Below, piece after piece: positions 41,889-53,302 of a DNA stretch of 64,000 nt (its first letter is position 1; each line of letters opens with the position of its first letter). The stretch comes from Rhipicephalus microplus. Its lineage: Eukaryota > Arthropoda > Arachnida > Ixodida > Ixodidae. The stretch spans positions 96,366,202 to 96,430,201 of the forward strand of contig NC_134701.1 in the NCBI RefSeq assembly GCF_043290135.1, read 5' to 3'. The translations under genes were made by a program, and so were the position numbers. Below the pieces are notes generated by a model that made no database searches, was not told where the DNA came from, and was given only the letters and a program-made list of their open reading frames with translations.

Positions 41889-43250
41889 TATGTTTTATAA
41901 TGATGAGAGGCTGCTGCACTGTAAACTTTCCTATGCTTTCTATGGTGAAGTAAAGATGAGTGCGAGGGCATTGTGTTCAGTACTACTGTCTCCATTGATA
42001 CTTGTACTTCTCATGAACCATACTGCTTAGAGTGAGTGATGTGATGTGCTAGGGTGCCCACACGACACTTCGCCTTTCCCCAGCTTTGGGAGGGTAGCAT
42101 ACAGGTGCAGTGAAATGTTCTAGTACATGTGCCTCTCAGTTCTTACTATTGGCACTTCCCTTGCAAGCTTTATAGCCTTTCGCAATCTAATGGTGCATGT
42201 TGGAAGCTATGGCCAGACTCCACTGGAAAGCTGACTACGATTCGTAATGCGGGACGCGTATCAATATTGTATTCCGAAACTGGTACCCAATTTTAACATG
42301 TGGCTGAATTTGGAAGATCTCCAATTACCGTAAATACCCGCATAAAATACGAGTTTTTTTTCCTAATATTAGCATTCCCAATTTCTGCTTCGTACTATGT
42401 TTAATGAGTTGAACGAAAACTTGCCCAAAAAACGAAGTTGTGCTTGAAGTTACGGTTTTGTAACTGCTGCTTGGCTACGGTTTCATTTTGTCTACTAGTG
42501 GCTACGGCTTAGCTTCGCTACCTTCATGCCCTCGCGTGGCATAAGTGAGAGCTAGCGCGATTTCTTTCTTTGTTGTTGCATTTTTTTGAGCGTGTACTTG
42601 GACAGTGGACTACTGCTGGACTGCCGAGACTTCTTACACGGTAACTGATGGTGGTGATAACCAAGTGATGCTGTTATCTCAAAACTATAGTGAAATTTCA
42701 AGCAAGTGCTCCCCCCCCTCTGTTCCCACTGCCAGCAATGCCGAAATTGCCAGCAAAGTGGGAGGGGGGCGCTATCTCGCAATGGCCCCGAAATTCAAGG
42801 TGGGAACAAAATTTTTGCAATAGAAAAAAATGCAGTGTGCATGGATTAAAATTTTATTACCGTGAACTTTATATAGGCCCAGGATTTCTTGTATCTTTCA
42901 ATCGCTTTCAAACCAACGAAAGATTCCTCTAAGTGAGTAGCTAAAGACAAATCTCAGCATTCTGCTGGAAGTCTGCTACAGTCTTTTGGTTAAAGAAGTT
43001 CCAATATCGACCAGTCCGCTGTGCAGGTCGCCGTTCTCCAAGCCAGCGAGTGCGTTACTAGTACCGCATTGCTTTAAGGACTGTGCCACTGTCTTCTCAA
43101 ATACAGCGGCCCACGTCTCGGAAACGAAATAAAGCACATGTTGCCATGATGGCTTCTTCAAGTTTCCTTTCGATGTTCATGCTTCTTCACGTATATACTG
43201 CTCGCCCAAATGCCGCAAGGGCGACTTGAATGTCTTATTCCAATACTTGT
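41889..43250. other. LRR gene intron; one MITE-like end
   Basis: No gene recognised. At about 42328-42355, CCGTAAATACCCGCATAAAA resembles the terminal repeat of the element at 45453-46516, so a related or truncated MITE may start here. C-run and G-run tracts lie at 42709-42770. Confidence 0.35.
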
Positions 43251-43257
43251 TGGCAGG

Positions 43258-43668
43258 CTACAGGATGCTCGTGCACCCTACAGACATGGAAAGCACGTCA
43301 GTGACATACTCTTCGAAGGCATTTGTGGTGGCTTGTGTCTTATAGATGGGTGCCGTGTCTTTACTAGTAAGTGTTGCACGTTGATGATTTTTGGGCCCCT
43401 GACAATCGAAAGCCATTCTTGCATTTTCTCCGATGTCATCCAGCAGTTTTTTGTGGGGGTGAGACAAACATTTGCTACGAATGGGAAAGAAGTCAGCAGC
43501 GTTGTGATAAAATGACAATGCGACGCCTGGCCTCCATCGAAAAAATTCTCACCTGGTATTTGAAGGCTCGCAAAGGCCCTGGCTTTCTCCCATTCGTGTA
43601 TCCCCTTCCAGTGGAGCTTGAAATGTCAGGATGTCTGGTGCAAGTTCTTTCCGTTTTCTCAATGCCAT
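43258..43668 (-). CDS. Unrecognised two-exon ORF on minus inside the LRR gene intron
   Basis: Exon 1 (43668-43553) begins MALRKRKELAPDILTFQAPL and ends in AG before a good donor (CCAG|GTGAGAA). A 78-nt intron closes with a pyrimidine-rich acceptor, CTTCTTTCCCATTCGTAG. Exon 2 (43474-43258) restores the frame (codon AG|C) and runs KCLSHPHKKLLDDIGENARM to a stop at 43258, giving 110 residues. Without splicing the first frame hits TGA inside the donor. I do not recognise the protein. It could be a small host gene or part of an unrecognised mobile element. Confidence 0.35.
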
Positions 43669-43729
43669 TGAGAAACCTCAATTTTGGTGGCCACAGTGTA
43701 GGACTGCATAGGCATAGCTAACCTCTCAC

Positions 43730-44638
43730 CGCAAACACAAAGCAACAGACAGCGTGGAGCAATCGGGCTGCAGTGGAAAGCAGGATTGGATTGGATTAAG
43801 GGGGGTGGGGTACTTTCCCATAACGGCGCGGATATTTGAAATTGCGAGTGTAGTTGGGGGAAGGGGGCTTGTAAGGGGGTGCTTGCTCAGAATATTACAG
43901 TAGTAGATTGTTGTGTGTGCTATATGTTATGGCGAAATGTGGTGCTCTTTTGCATCAGTTCTGCCTCAGTTTCATGAATTTGATGCTTACTGCTTCAGTT
44001 CTATGGGGTTAATGCTTTGTTTAAGATCAAAATGAACTGCAAAATATCGTACAGGAAAATGGTGGCCTCTATTGAGGCCAAGAGTTCTGTGACCACAGCA
44101 CTGCTTGAACAGCAAGTGGCCAGTGTTTGAAGCCACAGCCACTTCATTGTTATTGCAAGATTATATTTATGAAGGATGTTATGCACAGGTTATGGACTTG
44201 TAAATAAAATATAGCCATGCTTGTCATAGAGAATTGCATGACCTTTTGGGAAGATGCTTTGTTGTATAAGGCACTCTGGCAAAAATTTAGAAAAAAAGCT
44301 GCGCCTTGTAAATTTGAAGGTACAGTACTTTTGTGTACCTAGCAAAAATTTTTTTGTTATTTTTATTCACTTCAATGGTAATACGTATTGTTCTTCTGTA
44401 AAGTGCATTGTTGACAAATCTGTAAGGTCACTAGAGCTCACGTTACACTTGCTGCAAACAACATTTAAAAAAATTAACCAGCAGATCAATAATGTCAGTT
44501 ATTAAAGAGTGTTATTTGTAAGGTAAAGGGTTACATATTACTGTGCAAATCATACAAAAGCTCTAGGTTTGTAATAATTGTTAGTACTGGTCAGAGAGCA
44601 CCACACGTTTAATCATTTTTTGCATTCTCCTCTCGCAG
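43730..44638. other. LRR gene intron, last part
   Basis: AT-rich apart from a G-rich patch at 43799-43880. No element or gene was identified. It ends with the acceptor of the second main exon (GCATTCTCCTCTCGCAG). Confidence 0.45.
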
Positions 44639-44935
44639 CTTGTGCTTCCGACTGTGCGCCAAAGTACCTTCCTGCTTCTTTTCTGTGAAGCCCTGCGCTC
44701 AAACGAGACGTTGACGTGCTTGCGGCTTAGTCAGTGCGACCTACGTACCAGGATCACTGCCTGCGCCATATTCGTCATCTGCCGCCTCCTGGGGACGCAG
44801 CTGCGCGAGCTGACGCTGGATTCCCTGCAGCTAGTTGGTGACGTGTGGGCATCGCTAGAGGTCTTCAGGGACGGATTGGCCGCAACTCGGACACTCAAGA
44901 TGCTCAAAGTCGTGGACGTTCATGTTACTGGAACG
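44639..44935 (+). CDS. Leucine-rich-repeat gene, second main exon
   Basis: The acceptor TGCATTCTCCTCTCGCAG precedes 99 codons in phase 0, and the donor GTGAGG follows ACG at 44935. LRR units are visible with about 28-30 residue spacing: FCEALRSNETLTCLRLSQCD, LLGTQLRELTLDSLQLVGDV and LAATRTLKMLKVVDVHVTGT. This is the 'N-x-T-L-x-x-L-x-L' pattern of ribonuclease-inhibitor-like LRRs. Such repeats bind proteins; the family is intracellular where known. No membrane segment is seen. Confidence 0.7.
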
Positions 44936-45452
44936 GTGAGGGTGGTGTCAACAGTTAGGGTGTTATTCACTTAGTTTTTGCATCAGATTACTCGAAACAA
45001 CTGTTCACATCTCTGTGCACACATAAAGAAAACTTGATAAGTAGCATTGTGAGAATTAAAATGTTTTAGGAAGGTGTTTTGAAGTCGTGGTGCTGATTGA
45101 TAATATGATGATGCTTTAAGATGGAGACTGACAAGGAAGCTCTTTTTTAAGCAGGTAAGGGTAACAGGAAGGAACGACTACTTTTAACTAACTTTTTTTA
45201 GAAGACAAACATGAAAAATTCTGATTTATTGACCGAGTGGGATGTTTAAAGTTGTTTGTGTTTGTTGCGGCTCAGCAGTTGCAAGTGGCTGCTTCTGTCC
45301 AACTCATTTAGAAAATCACATAGGTTTTATTAACGCAGCACTGCCTCTTTACTTGGGTGCATATTGAATCTAGAAATAAGTTGTGTAAATGTTTTGATGT
45401 CTTTTCACTGACAGAGAAAATTCAGATGTGTGGGGTCGTGCCATGATATATC

Positions 45453-46516
45453 GTATTTACTGGCATGATGAACACAATTTTTTTCTAGAAAAATTGGAGC
45501 AAAGTATGTTATGCGGGGTAAATTTTATAAAAATTTTTTAGAGAGGAGTGAAAAATGCGGTAATGCAAAAGAAGTTAGGTTGCTTAGCTTTTCGCAATTG
45601 ACATATGAATGCACTGTTTAAAAACAGCTTCTTTGTTGCACTTTACTCATCTTCAGTGGTTGTTGGCACTATCTTGTGCAAGCTGTCCCCAGGCCGCCCG
45701 CGCAAGCCATAAATGCGTTTTGCGGCTATCTTTTCTTGCAATCGTTTGACCGCAATATCTGCTGTGATCTGGAGGGGCGCACAAGAGCGTGCACTATGAT
45801 GCTACAACACATTTAGCCAACTTCGCGGCAACCTCGCACGACAACTGTGACGCTGTCGTTAACACTGTAGCCAGCAATGCTGCAAGCTATCCCTGAAGCA
45901 TCAAAACAAACCGTTGATAACAAGATACAGCCACCGCCTCGCTTCCAGATGAGAAGTTCCTCTACCCATGGATAACAAGCGAAGCGAGAATCTGGGGTGC
46001 TATCAAGTTGGAGAAATTGTTACGATCTTTACTGGACGACAAGCTATGTTTTTTCTGGTTTTACAGAAACTTGCGGTGCAATAGCAATGAATGACCCTTG
46101 GCAACAGTGAATCCTATCGTTGTCGCTCGAAAATCGCGTGTGCATGGTTAGGTTTTTTTGTATTTGCAGGAAGCGATCGTAAGTTGGCACGGCAGCTTCG
46201 TGACCTTCGGTCGCTGCGAGCTTATCAGCTGCGATGTCTACACTCACACTATTCGTGAACCCCGCTGTGGCGCACAGATAAGACAGGGGACGTTCTGCGC
46301 ACAGATAGAAAAAAAAAACAAACAATACCGCACGTGGCAAAAAGCGAAGGGCGGAGGGAGCGAGCCGTGGTGCCCAGGGAGGGGGTGTTGGAAAAATGAT
46401 AAAAAACGGAAGAGATCCAATGGGTGAGAAGGCGCCAGGGGTCGGTTAGTGGGACTGCAGCGGATGAATTTAGGGGGTGCGTTTATTATGCGAGTGTGTT
46501 CATTACGCGAGCAAAT
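45453..46516. mobile_element. MITE-like DNA element with imperfect terminal inverted repeats
   Basis: Left end ATTTACTGGCATGATGAACA (from 45455) and right end, reverse complement ATTTGCTCGCGTAATGAACA (to 46516), match at about 18 of 22 positions. Both are followed inward by AC. The interior of about 1 kb has no recognisable transposase. It lies in the intron between the second and third main exons of the LRR gene, about 100 bp before an exon. A related end occurs at about 42330. Confidence 0.5.
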
Positions 46517-46614
46517 TCGATAGATTGTATAAAAAAGAGCTCATTTATTGACATGTGTCTGAAACTGTGCAAGGCAGCTCATTGAACTTTAGCATTAACT
46601 AATGTTCGACACAG

Positions 46615-46992
46615 GGTGCAGGGGCGGCCGGGGGTTCGGCCAGCATCGCTGCCATAATCTTGGATGGTCTGGCTGGCAACACGAGCGTGTGCAGCCTTGC
46701 CATCGACAGCTGGTTTACCATGCATGACAACGAGGAGGCATTCCAGCGGCTGCTGGCTGATTCGACGTCCTTGATTGAGCTCAGTGTGACTTGTGCGAGG
46801 CGTTGCCACGAGGCGAGCGCTGTCTTCGACGCACTGGACGCCAATTCCAGCATCACTGACCTCATTGTTGAAGGCTTCCACCTGGGTCAGCCTGACGGAG
46901 AGTCATTTGCTGAACTGCTTGCCAGGAACAAGGCCTTGAAGGAGGTCTCCTTCACGGATTGCTCGTGGGATCTCTGGGAACGTAACGAGCAG
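46615..46992 (+). CDS. Leucine-rich-repeat gene, third main exon
   Basis: Acceptor TTCGACACAG, 126 codons in phase 0, donor GTAACT after CAG at 46992. Repeats: IILDGLAGNTSVCSLAIDSW, FQRLLADSTSLIELSVTCAR, FDALDANSSITDLIVEGFHL, FAELLARNKALKEVSFTDCS. Together with the previous exon this gives about seven LRR units. All exon borders are phase 0, so exons can be skipped or duplicated without losing frame, as in other LRR gene families. The gene is open at the 3' end of this exon and must continue downstream. Confidence 0.7.
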
Positions 46993-48024
46993 GTAACTGT
47001 TCGATTAATTCTGTAGCTTATTTTTTAGTCTGTAGCAGGGATTATTACACTAGGTGGTGACACTGATAAAAAAAACACCGCATTTTAAGCAATTCTGTGT
47101 GTAATTCATGACTTCCATGTCAAACCTTTTTTATATGATATGTCCACTTTGGTGCTGCAGTGTTTACGGTGCCTGGCACTGCCTCCTCCCCCCTCCACTC
47201 ACCATTCGCTTGGCAAAGTACACGTGAGAGATAAGCACTCGTCGGGGCACGCGGAGGTAGCTTCTCTTTTTCCTGAGTGTATATATATATATATATGTAT
47301 ATATATATACATGAATTACCGGGACAGCAAAACACCAGCATAGACTGTTCATGTAATTGATATACCAATAAAAAGGGGCCAGACGCGATTTGGCATTCCT
47401 GTCAAAAGAATCTAGTAGTGAGCAAAGCTTTGACCCACACTTTTGCGGCAGCCAGCTGCGCCGTCCCGCCCGTTCACGTGTGAAGAAATAGGCGAGTTGT
47501 TTCGACGGAAATAGATTTTGCTAGTTGTGTTTGATCCTTTGAGGCTCACCTTAGTGAAAAACACTACCCCCGTGTGTTCGGCCACTCCGAGACCGCACGG
47601 CTGATGTTGGCACTTGCGATTGAAACCCCTCACCGCACCCGGCATGTTTGTTGTGATGTTCTTTCTGTTTGTTTGTTTGACCTTGGGTTTTTTAGGTGCG
47701 GAAAGAAAAGAAAAAATACCGTATTTCAGCCTCCCCCCCCCCTGGCCCCTTTGCGAAATCTCCCGGATTCAGAATCCTTGTACTTGGCAAGTATGTATTT
47801 GACTTACGTAAAGCCGACATTATAACACACCAATGCAGTGTGGGATCCCTTCCAGTTGGGGTTAATAAATCGAATTAAAAAATACAGAGAAAGGCTGCAA
47901 GAATAATTTTATTGCATTATTCTTGAAATGACTCCGTTTTTGGAAAACTTTGGTTGCTTGAATTGCCTACGCTGACTCAACGCCGGAATGTTGGTCGACC
48001 TAAATTTCTTTTTTTGCTATCAAA
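46993..48024. other. Intron DNA with a (TA)n run
   Basis: A (TA)n stretch lies at about 47279-47311. No gene is recognisable. C-run and A-run tracts occur near 47730. Confidence 0.4.
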
Positions 48025-48036
48025 AGGACACCTCAG

Positions 48037-48508
48037 AGAGAGAGAGAGAGATAAATAAATAAAAGAAAGAGACAGGGAGGTTAACCTAGACGAGCTGGTT
48101 TGCTACCCTGTATGGGGGTGGGGAAAAGGGTCGGAAAGAGGATAGATATAGAGAGATATAAAATAAATTAGAAAAAAAAAACACATGCGCACACATTCAG
48201 GGAGTTCCGATTACAGTCGTTTGGACAGGCCGGTTGAACGCAAGAAGCGCAGGAGCGCCTTCACAGCCTTCTTCTGCGACATAAAGTCCTGTCAGCAGTG
48301 CAGGATTCTTTATTCCGAAAGAGGCTGGTTGTCCAGTTCATCTAGTGCATTGCAGAGTGACTGTCTCTGCGAGCAGTATTGTGGGCAATCACACAGAATG
48401 TGCCAAGTTGTTTCATCACTGCCACAATGGTCGCATTCAGCGGTGTCAGCCATTCCTATGCGGAACGCGTACGCACTGGTAAATGCGACGCCCAACCATA
48501 ATCTGCAC
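48037..48508 (-). mobile_element. 5'-truncated RNase H LINE end with perfect 12-bp target duplication
   Basis: AGGACACCTCAG occurs at 48025-48036 and again at 48509-48520, exactly bounding the element. The minus strand carries the last part of an ORF2 and a 3' UTR ending in a (CT)n/(TTTA)n-like tail. The short length (472 bp) and the long target duplication are classic for target-primed insertion. It was likely a fairly recent event, since the duplication has no mismatch. Confidence 0.92.
48219..48508 (-). pseudogene. LINE ORF2 C-terminus with Cys/His cluster
   Basis: The piece reads LGVAFTSAYAFRIGMADTAE, CDHCGSDETTWHILCDCPQY (C-x2-C-x7-H-x4-C), then LCNALDELDNQPLSE and, after a TGA near 48303, QKKAVKALLRFLRSTGLSKR with the natural stop at about 48219. 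Apart from one stop the end of the protein is complete. Confidence 0.75.
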
Positions 48509-48827
48509 AGGACACCTCAGTATTGAAACTAAACCTTATATTGTTCCCAGGCTCTCCAGCAATGTCAGATCATGCAATAAATTTGTGTTTTTGGTTCCAA
48601 AATGCAATCTTCATGTGTACGCGTAATCTTTTTTTCCATGAGCGATAAAAAAAATGGAATCAGTTGTCAGTATCGGCACTGAATTCGAAGAGCATAGAAA
48701 GCTTTGAAGAGTGCATTAAAATTTTGTCGTGAACATTGAGTATTCCTATAGTATTTTACGTACATTGCCATGTTGTTAATGCATCGTGTAGTTACTTAAT
48801 ATTGCATACTATACCACCATCACAATA

Positions 48828-50151
48828 CAGTATAGACTGCTTATAACGTAAATCGCAGGAGTTGCGAATATCCGCACTATGAGCGGTACTGCACTATAAC
48901 CAAAACAATCATTTGCAAGGGCCGCATTTGCGCAAAACTTGTTGAACATGCAGCTTCGCGTGTCCAAAAATCCAAGTGTGCGGTGTGTGCTTGCTAACAT
49001 TCAGAAATTTGAATGCTAACAAAAGAATTTAACGCCCGAAGACAGGTGTTGCCAATGAAATGAATGCGAAAGGGTGAGGGGAGGGTCTAACAAATGAAAG
49101 CACCATCGCGGAAATTCGTCGACTACTAGACCACCTCGATTATTTGCACAATACATATAAACTATGTCGAATCACGTCCAGAATTTGACGCATTGAAAGA
49201 CGCCAACCATTCGATTTCATGGGCGCACACCCGATTTAAGACATCGCAATCGAATTGCGAACCACTATTTGAGCACTACAGATACGGCCACCGCTAAGAG
49301 TTTTGTTGATTCGGTACCACACCGCAACTTAGATTCGCGCAACCGCTACCGATCGAAGCGCAACCAACACCAATTAGGCCTAGCTTGCCGTTTGGTATGT
49401 TGTCGTGGAAAGTTTTTCCAGAACATGAAGATTCGTTGTCAAAAAGGTCGCACTAGCAGTGAACCAAGAACAGCGTGTGCGATACGAAGTTCACGTTGGC
49501 GGCCAGGAGATCAGCAACAACAACTCGTCAAGCTTACGTACAACAGCACACTGGCAGCAAAAGTGAAAGCTTGCGTCATAAAACCATAAGAGATTTTCAA
49601 TTCACGGACAAGGAAGCAAACACGATATTTGTTGCTAGCTCGGTAACGATGACGTCTTTCCTGACAGGAAACTGTTAAGCGCATGCAATTGATAAGGATG
49701 GGATCGCACATGCCACATTGAGTGGCGCGCAGCTGAAGCCATGCTAGCGATGTAGTACGCTGTAGCCGCGTCGGCGCCGGTGCAAAGGCTTATGGGTCAC
49801 CGAGGCAATAATCCTCCATCTTTACGCGTCGAGCCCGCGGTGCAGTGTCCCGCGGTCTTTTCATTTTCTTTTTCTTCCCTCCGCCCTTCGTTCGTTCACT
49901 CCGTATCCCTCCCTTCTCCGTGACGACCTCGTCGTTCACTCCTCAGCAGCGCACCCAGCGCGTCTTCTTTCAGAAGTGCACTCGCTACCGCATTTGTCAC
50001 AAACAATTTCTGGCAACCGCATTATAACTGGTCTTTTATCTTGGGGAACTGCACAATAAGCGGTATGCGTATACATGAGGTTCTATGGGAGGGTAAAGGG
50101 GAGTAGAAAAACAGCGCATTGTAAGGGGTTATGTATTAGTGGTCTACACTA
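48828..50151. mobile_element. Probable non-autonomous pogo/Tigger-like DNA element
   Basis: The left end CAGTATAGACTGCTTATAAC and right end (reverse complement TAGTGTAGACCACTAATAC) are imperfect terminal repeats, each flanked outside by TA, the expected target. The subterminal phrases GAGCGGTACTGCACTATAACC and GAACTGCACAATAAGCGGTA are inverted relatives of each other and recall tick pogo-like elements. An open frame at 49269-49589 has no recognised transposase motif, so the element is probably non-autonomous. Confidence 0.5.
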
Positions 50152-50224
50152 TATATGTATGAATGTTTTTATAAAGCATGTTTTTAAATTATTTTGTCTT
50201 TGTTCTGGATAAATAAGTATTTTT

Positions 50225-51590
50225 TGTAGTTCTGTCAAAGGGCTTAAAGAACACGACACCCCACGAATAATGCAAGCTCTGCTCACCAGCTGCCTCACGT
50301 ACAGCACGCCATACCTCTGTTTAAGAACTACGGAAATAGAAAAACATAATATTAGAGTAAGAAAGGCAACCAAAGCCGCCATGAGACTACCACCCATGGC
50401 TTCTACTTCACAACTTCTTAAGATGAGTGTCCACAACACGTGGCAAGAGCTCGCGGAGGCTCACAAGAACAGCCAGCTGGAACGACTCAAGGTCACGCCC
50501 ACTGGGAGGTTTGTACTCCAGTATCTCAGCTACAGCGAATCATACATTGCGAATGCAGACCGAAAAAAGCGCACCCTGGTGGACGTTCGAGAGTCCCTGT
50601 CCATCGCACCTATCCCACGCAACATGCACGCCATAGTCCACAAAGGTAGACGAATGGCTAGAGCAGAAGCTTTTCAACGAAAGTTCAGGCAAGACCCGAA
50701 TGCCCGCTATACCGACACGGCCAAGTACCCCTGTAGAAACGCGTATGCTATCAGCGTCGTTGATTCTCAAGGTCGAGAGTTAGCGTCGGCCACAGTCAAG
50801 GCACGCAACTCAGACGCAGCGGAAGAAGTGGCAATCGCTCTCGCCAACACCACATGTAAAGACGCCGCAGTGATTTTCACCGACTCGAAGGCGGCCCCTT
50901 GCCGCAATTATGTGAAAAGCCGTGTCTCAGCCGTTCCAATTAACATCCTGCAATGGCGAAGCTCTCCACTTCCATATACCTGCGTAATCTGGGTTCCTAG
51001 ACATGAGGCTCTACAGTGATATGAAGTGGCTCACACCGCTGCCCGCGAGCACGTTAGTCTGGCTGCCCTGGGACCAAAGGATACCTGATCCGTGGCTGCA
51101 GAGATGGAGGTAGTAGAAAACACTTACTTGTCGCTACTTCAACACTATAAACTGGAGTGACGGGTGTACCTTCCACCCCATCCAAGACTAACCAAAGAAG
51201 AGAGCGTGATTTTTAAACGCCTACAAAGCAACACTTACATACATGGCATATTAATGCACCGCCTCTACCCAACGACACATGGCTACTTGTGCCTGCTCTG
51301 CAGCATACCAGACACCCTGGCACACTTGCTCGTGGAATGCCAGTGCCATGCAAACCACGATGTGCGACTGGAGCTGGACCAAGCCCCAAGAATAAACGAC
51401 GACCACATGATGGAAACCTGGCAGGCCAAGTTCGTCCTCGAGGACCTGGAATACTAGCGACAACTCAACGCCAGGGCCAAGAGGGCAGTTGAAGCCGGAG
51501 GCTTCCTGGACTAGGGAAACCTCCCACCTTAGGATGACACCGGGCCTCGCTCAGAACAGTTTCTAAATAAATGTTTATTTCTTTCTCTCT
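50225..51590 (+). mobile_element. 5'-truncated RNase H LINE
   Basis: The element begins inside the post-RT region and runs through RNase H and the C-terminal domain to a stop at about 51515. A short 3' UTR with AATAAA near 51565-51575 and a T-rich/CT-rich end follows. It is the same general type as the other RNase H LINEs in the window but a different copy. No clean target duplication was found. Confidence 0.75.
50270..51515 (+). pseudogene. LINE post-RT, RNase H and C-terminal domains
   Basis: The frame from 50270 to 51019 is open: MQALLTSCLTYSTPYLCLRT, ESLSIAPIPRNMHAIVHKGR, then RNase H ARYTDTAKYPCRNAYAISVV (Asp), DAAEEVAIALANTTCKDAAV (Glu), VIFTDSKAAPCRNY (Asp) and VIWVPRHEAL. A stop at 51017-51019 replaces the expected GN motif. 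The C-terminal domain follows in the same general region (YIHGILMHRLYPTTHGYLCL, CLLCSIPDTLAHLLVECQC) and ends at about 51515. Two or three disabling changes in 1.25 kb suggest a moderately young copy. Confidence 0.75.
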
Positions 51591-51599
51591 GTCTTTATT

Positions 51600-53289
51600 G
51601 CTATTGTACTTGTTTTTGTTTTATGTTAACATTTACTGTACCCACCCTGTTATGGCCATGACGGCCAACAGTATTTGGAAATAAATTCATAAATAAAATA
51701 CACAAGGAATGGTCCTGTCATGGCCGCTGGATGAAAAAGCGCATGGTATGGTCTGCCGCGTGGAGCGGCTTTCTATGGGAGAGCGCGTGTCAGCTGTAGG
51801 GTCAGTTGCGGCCGCTGCAGCGCTACGGGGCGGGAGCGGGAGGGATGAGGATAGGAGTAGTGGCGGCTCCCTCAGGGCAGCAGCCGCAGCAAAGTAGCTG
51901 GTGTTTGTCACAACAGTGACCCACTCAGTTGTTCTAATCAGTGTTTTTTTCATCACATTTATCACAGCAATGACATATCGCATATTTAGTAGACTACAAG
52001 GCGCTATCTAGTTAAAAAAGCAAATAGATTTTTCCTGTTTGCGCTGAGCACCTGATTTTTTTTTTTCTTTTTCAGAACCAGCTTCTTGTTTTGAGGCTGA
52101 CAGAAAAATCCACAATGCATGTAGCTGACTGATATAGCACTGAATGCTTGACAAACTCATTGTTCTATTTATGGAGATGTCTTAAACTAATATATTTTGA
52201 TTATTGTGATGTTTATTCAGCACTTTCCTATTTTCTCAGCTGGAATGCTTGACAATTAATTTTTGTACATTTTACAGTAGACATTCATAGTTTTTATATT
52301 CTGAAGCGTATCGAAGAAACATAATTTAAATATTTTTCATGTTATCCGGTACTCGGTAGTGTGCCGGAAAGATATTAAGCTTCAAACACTAGATAAAAGT
52401 GGTTTCTACAAACATGGTGACGTGCTTCTCGTAACTTTATTGAAGAGGTTGCAAAAGTATACATCATTAGAAGTGCCATTCAAATTTCTTGATAGTTCTT
52501 ACTAGGCAAGGCAATATATATATATATTCATGGCTGGGTCAAGGGACAACCACGTTTGTTTTTATTAGATTTACACATCGCAAAATCACGGCTGCTGTAT
52601 GGCAGTCGAGTGCACGTGACGTGTCTTCATTTGAGCAAGCACAGGTGCTTATTAGTCGGCGATACATAGTAGAACAAATAAACAGTAATGGATCACAGAA
52701 CCGCATGACGGAGGCTGCAGAAGACAAGCGCGTTGGAGTGCTATTAGCATTCGCCAGTGCCCGTGGGGAGGCTGACATGAATAGACCGAACGGACGGTTT
52801 TATGGTCGATAGACACAGAAGCCAAATGTTAGGTGCACAAGCTGGAGCAATTATCAAGTCGTTTTATTATGCAAAACTGCAAAGAAGTAAAGAAAATATT
52901 AGGAATGCCAGCATGAGCCCTAAATGGAGAATAAATGAAATGTTTTCACGCATCTTGTTCCGGTCATGTGTTCACTATTGAATTAGTTGCATTATCATAA
53001 GAACATTGGGACGAAAAGAGACAAAAACATTCAAAAACTCAGGAACGCAAGCGCTTGTGCTTGCATTTTGCAGCATTTCATCTCTCTTTTCATCTCACAG
53101 TTTTCATATTATTCACTTGAGAACTGCTCGCTCAATTGCCAGTGTTGAAATTGCAGTCACTGAAATTTCAAAGAGGCTCGAGTCCACTGTTATGAGATCG
53201 CACACATGCTAAGTATATTTTGTGGCTGTTGCATCTGATACTGCATTGTATGAATACTATAGACATGTTTGGAGGAAGTGAGAAGTCTA
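51600..53289. other. Mixed non-coding DNA, possible last exon of the LRR gene inside
   Basis: A GC-rich patch at 51705-51900 gives Ala/Ser/Pro frames on both strands with no family match. An open frame at 52489-52812 (SSFEQAQVLISRRYIVEQIN) is unrecognised. Apart from the candidate terminal exon at 52076, nothing is supported. Confidence 0.4.
52076..52132 (+). CDS. Possible terminal exon of the LRR gene
   Basis: A strong acceptor (T-run, then CTTTTTCAG, ending at 52075) opens in phase 0 to NQLLVLRLTEKSTMHVAD and a TGA at 52130-52132. The start resembles an LRR strand (N-Q-L-L-V-L-R-L), and the phase fits the donor at 46992. The exon is short and the intron would contain two LINEs and a DNA element, so it is only a candidate. 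The true 3' end may lie outside the window. Confidence 0.3.
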   Translation, partial: NQLLVLRLTEKSTMHVAD

Positions 53290-53302
53290 TCTTAGTTTGT
53301 GT

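Noticed and set aside
46044..46427. Overlapping open frames on both strands
   Set aside because: Inside a MITE-like element with no transposase motif.
49269..49589. Transposase of the pogo-like element
   Set aside because: No helix-turn-helix or DDE motif recognised, so it was not called as a gene.
52489..52812. Open frame of 107 codons
   Set aside because: No recognised motif, a complementary open frame on minus, and no splice or start context; listed only as unassigned DNA.
53006..53212. Possible last exon of the LRR gene (frame with IHLRTARSIASVEIAVTEIS)
   Set aside because: An acceptor-like CAG exists, but the phase and similarity to LRR sequence are not convincing.
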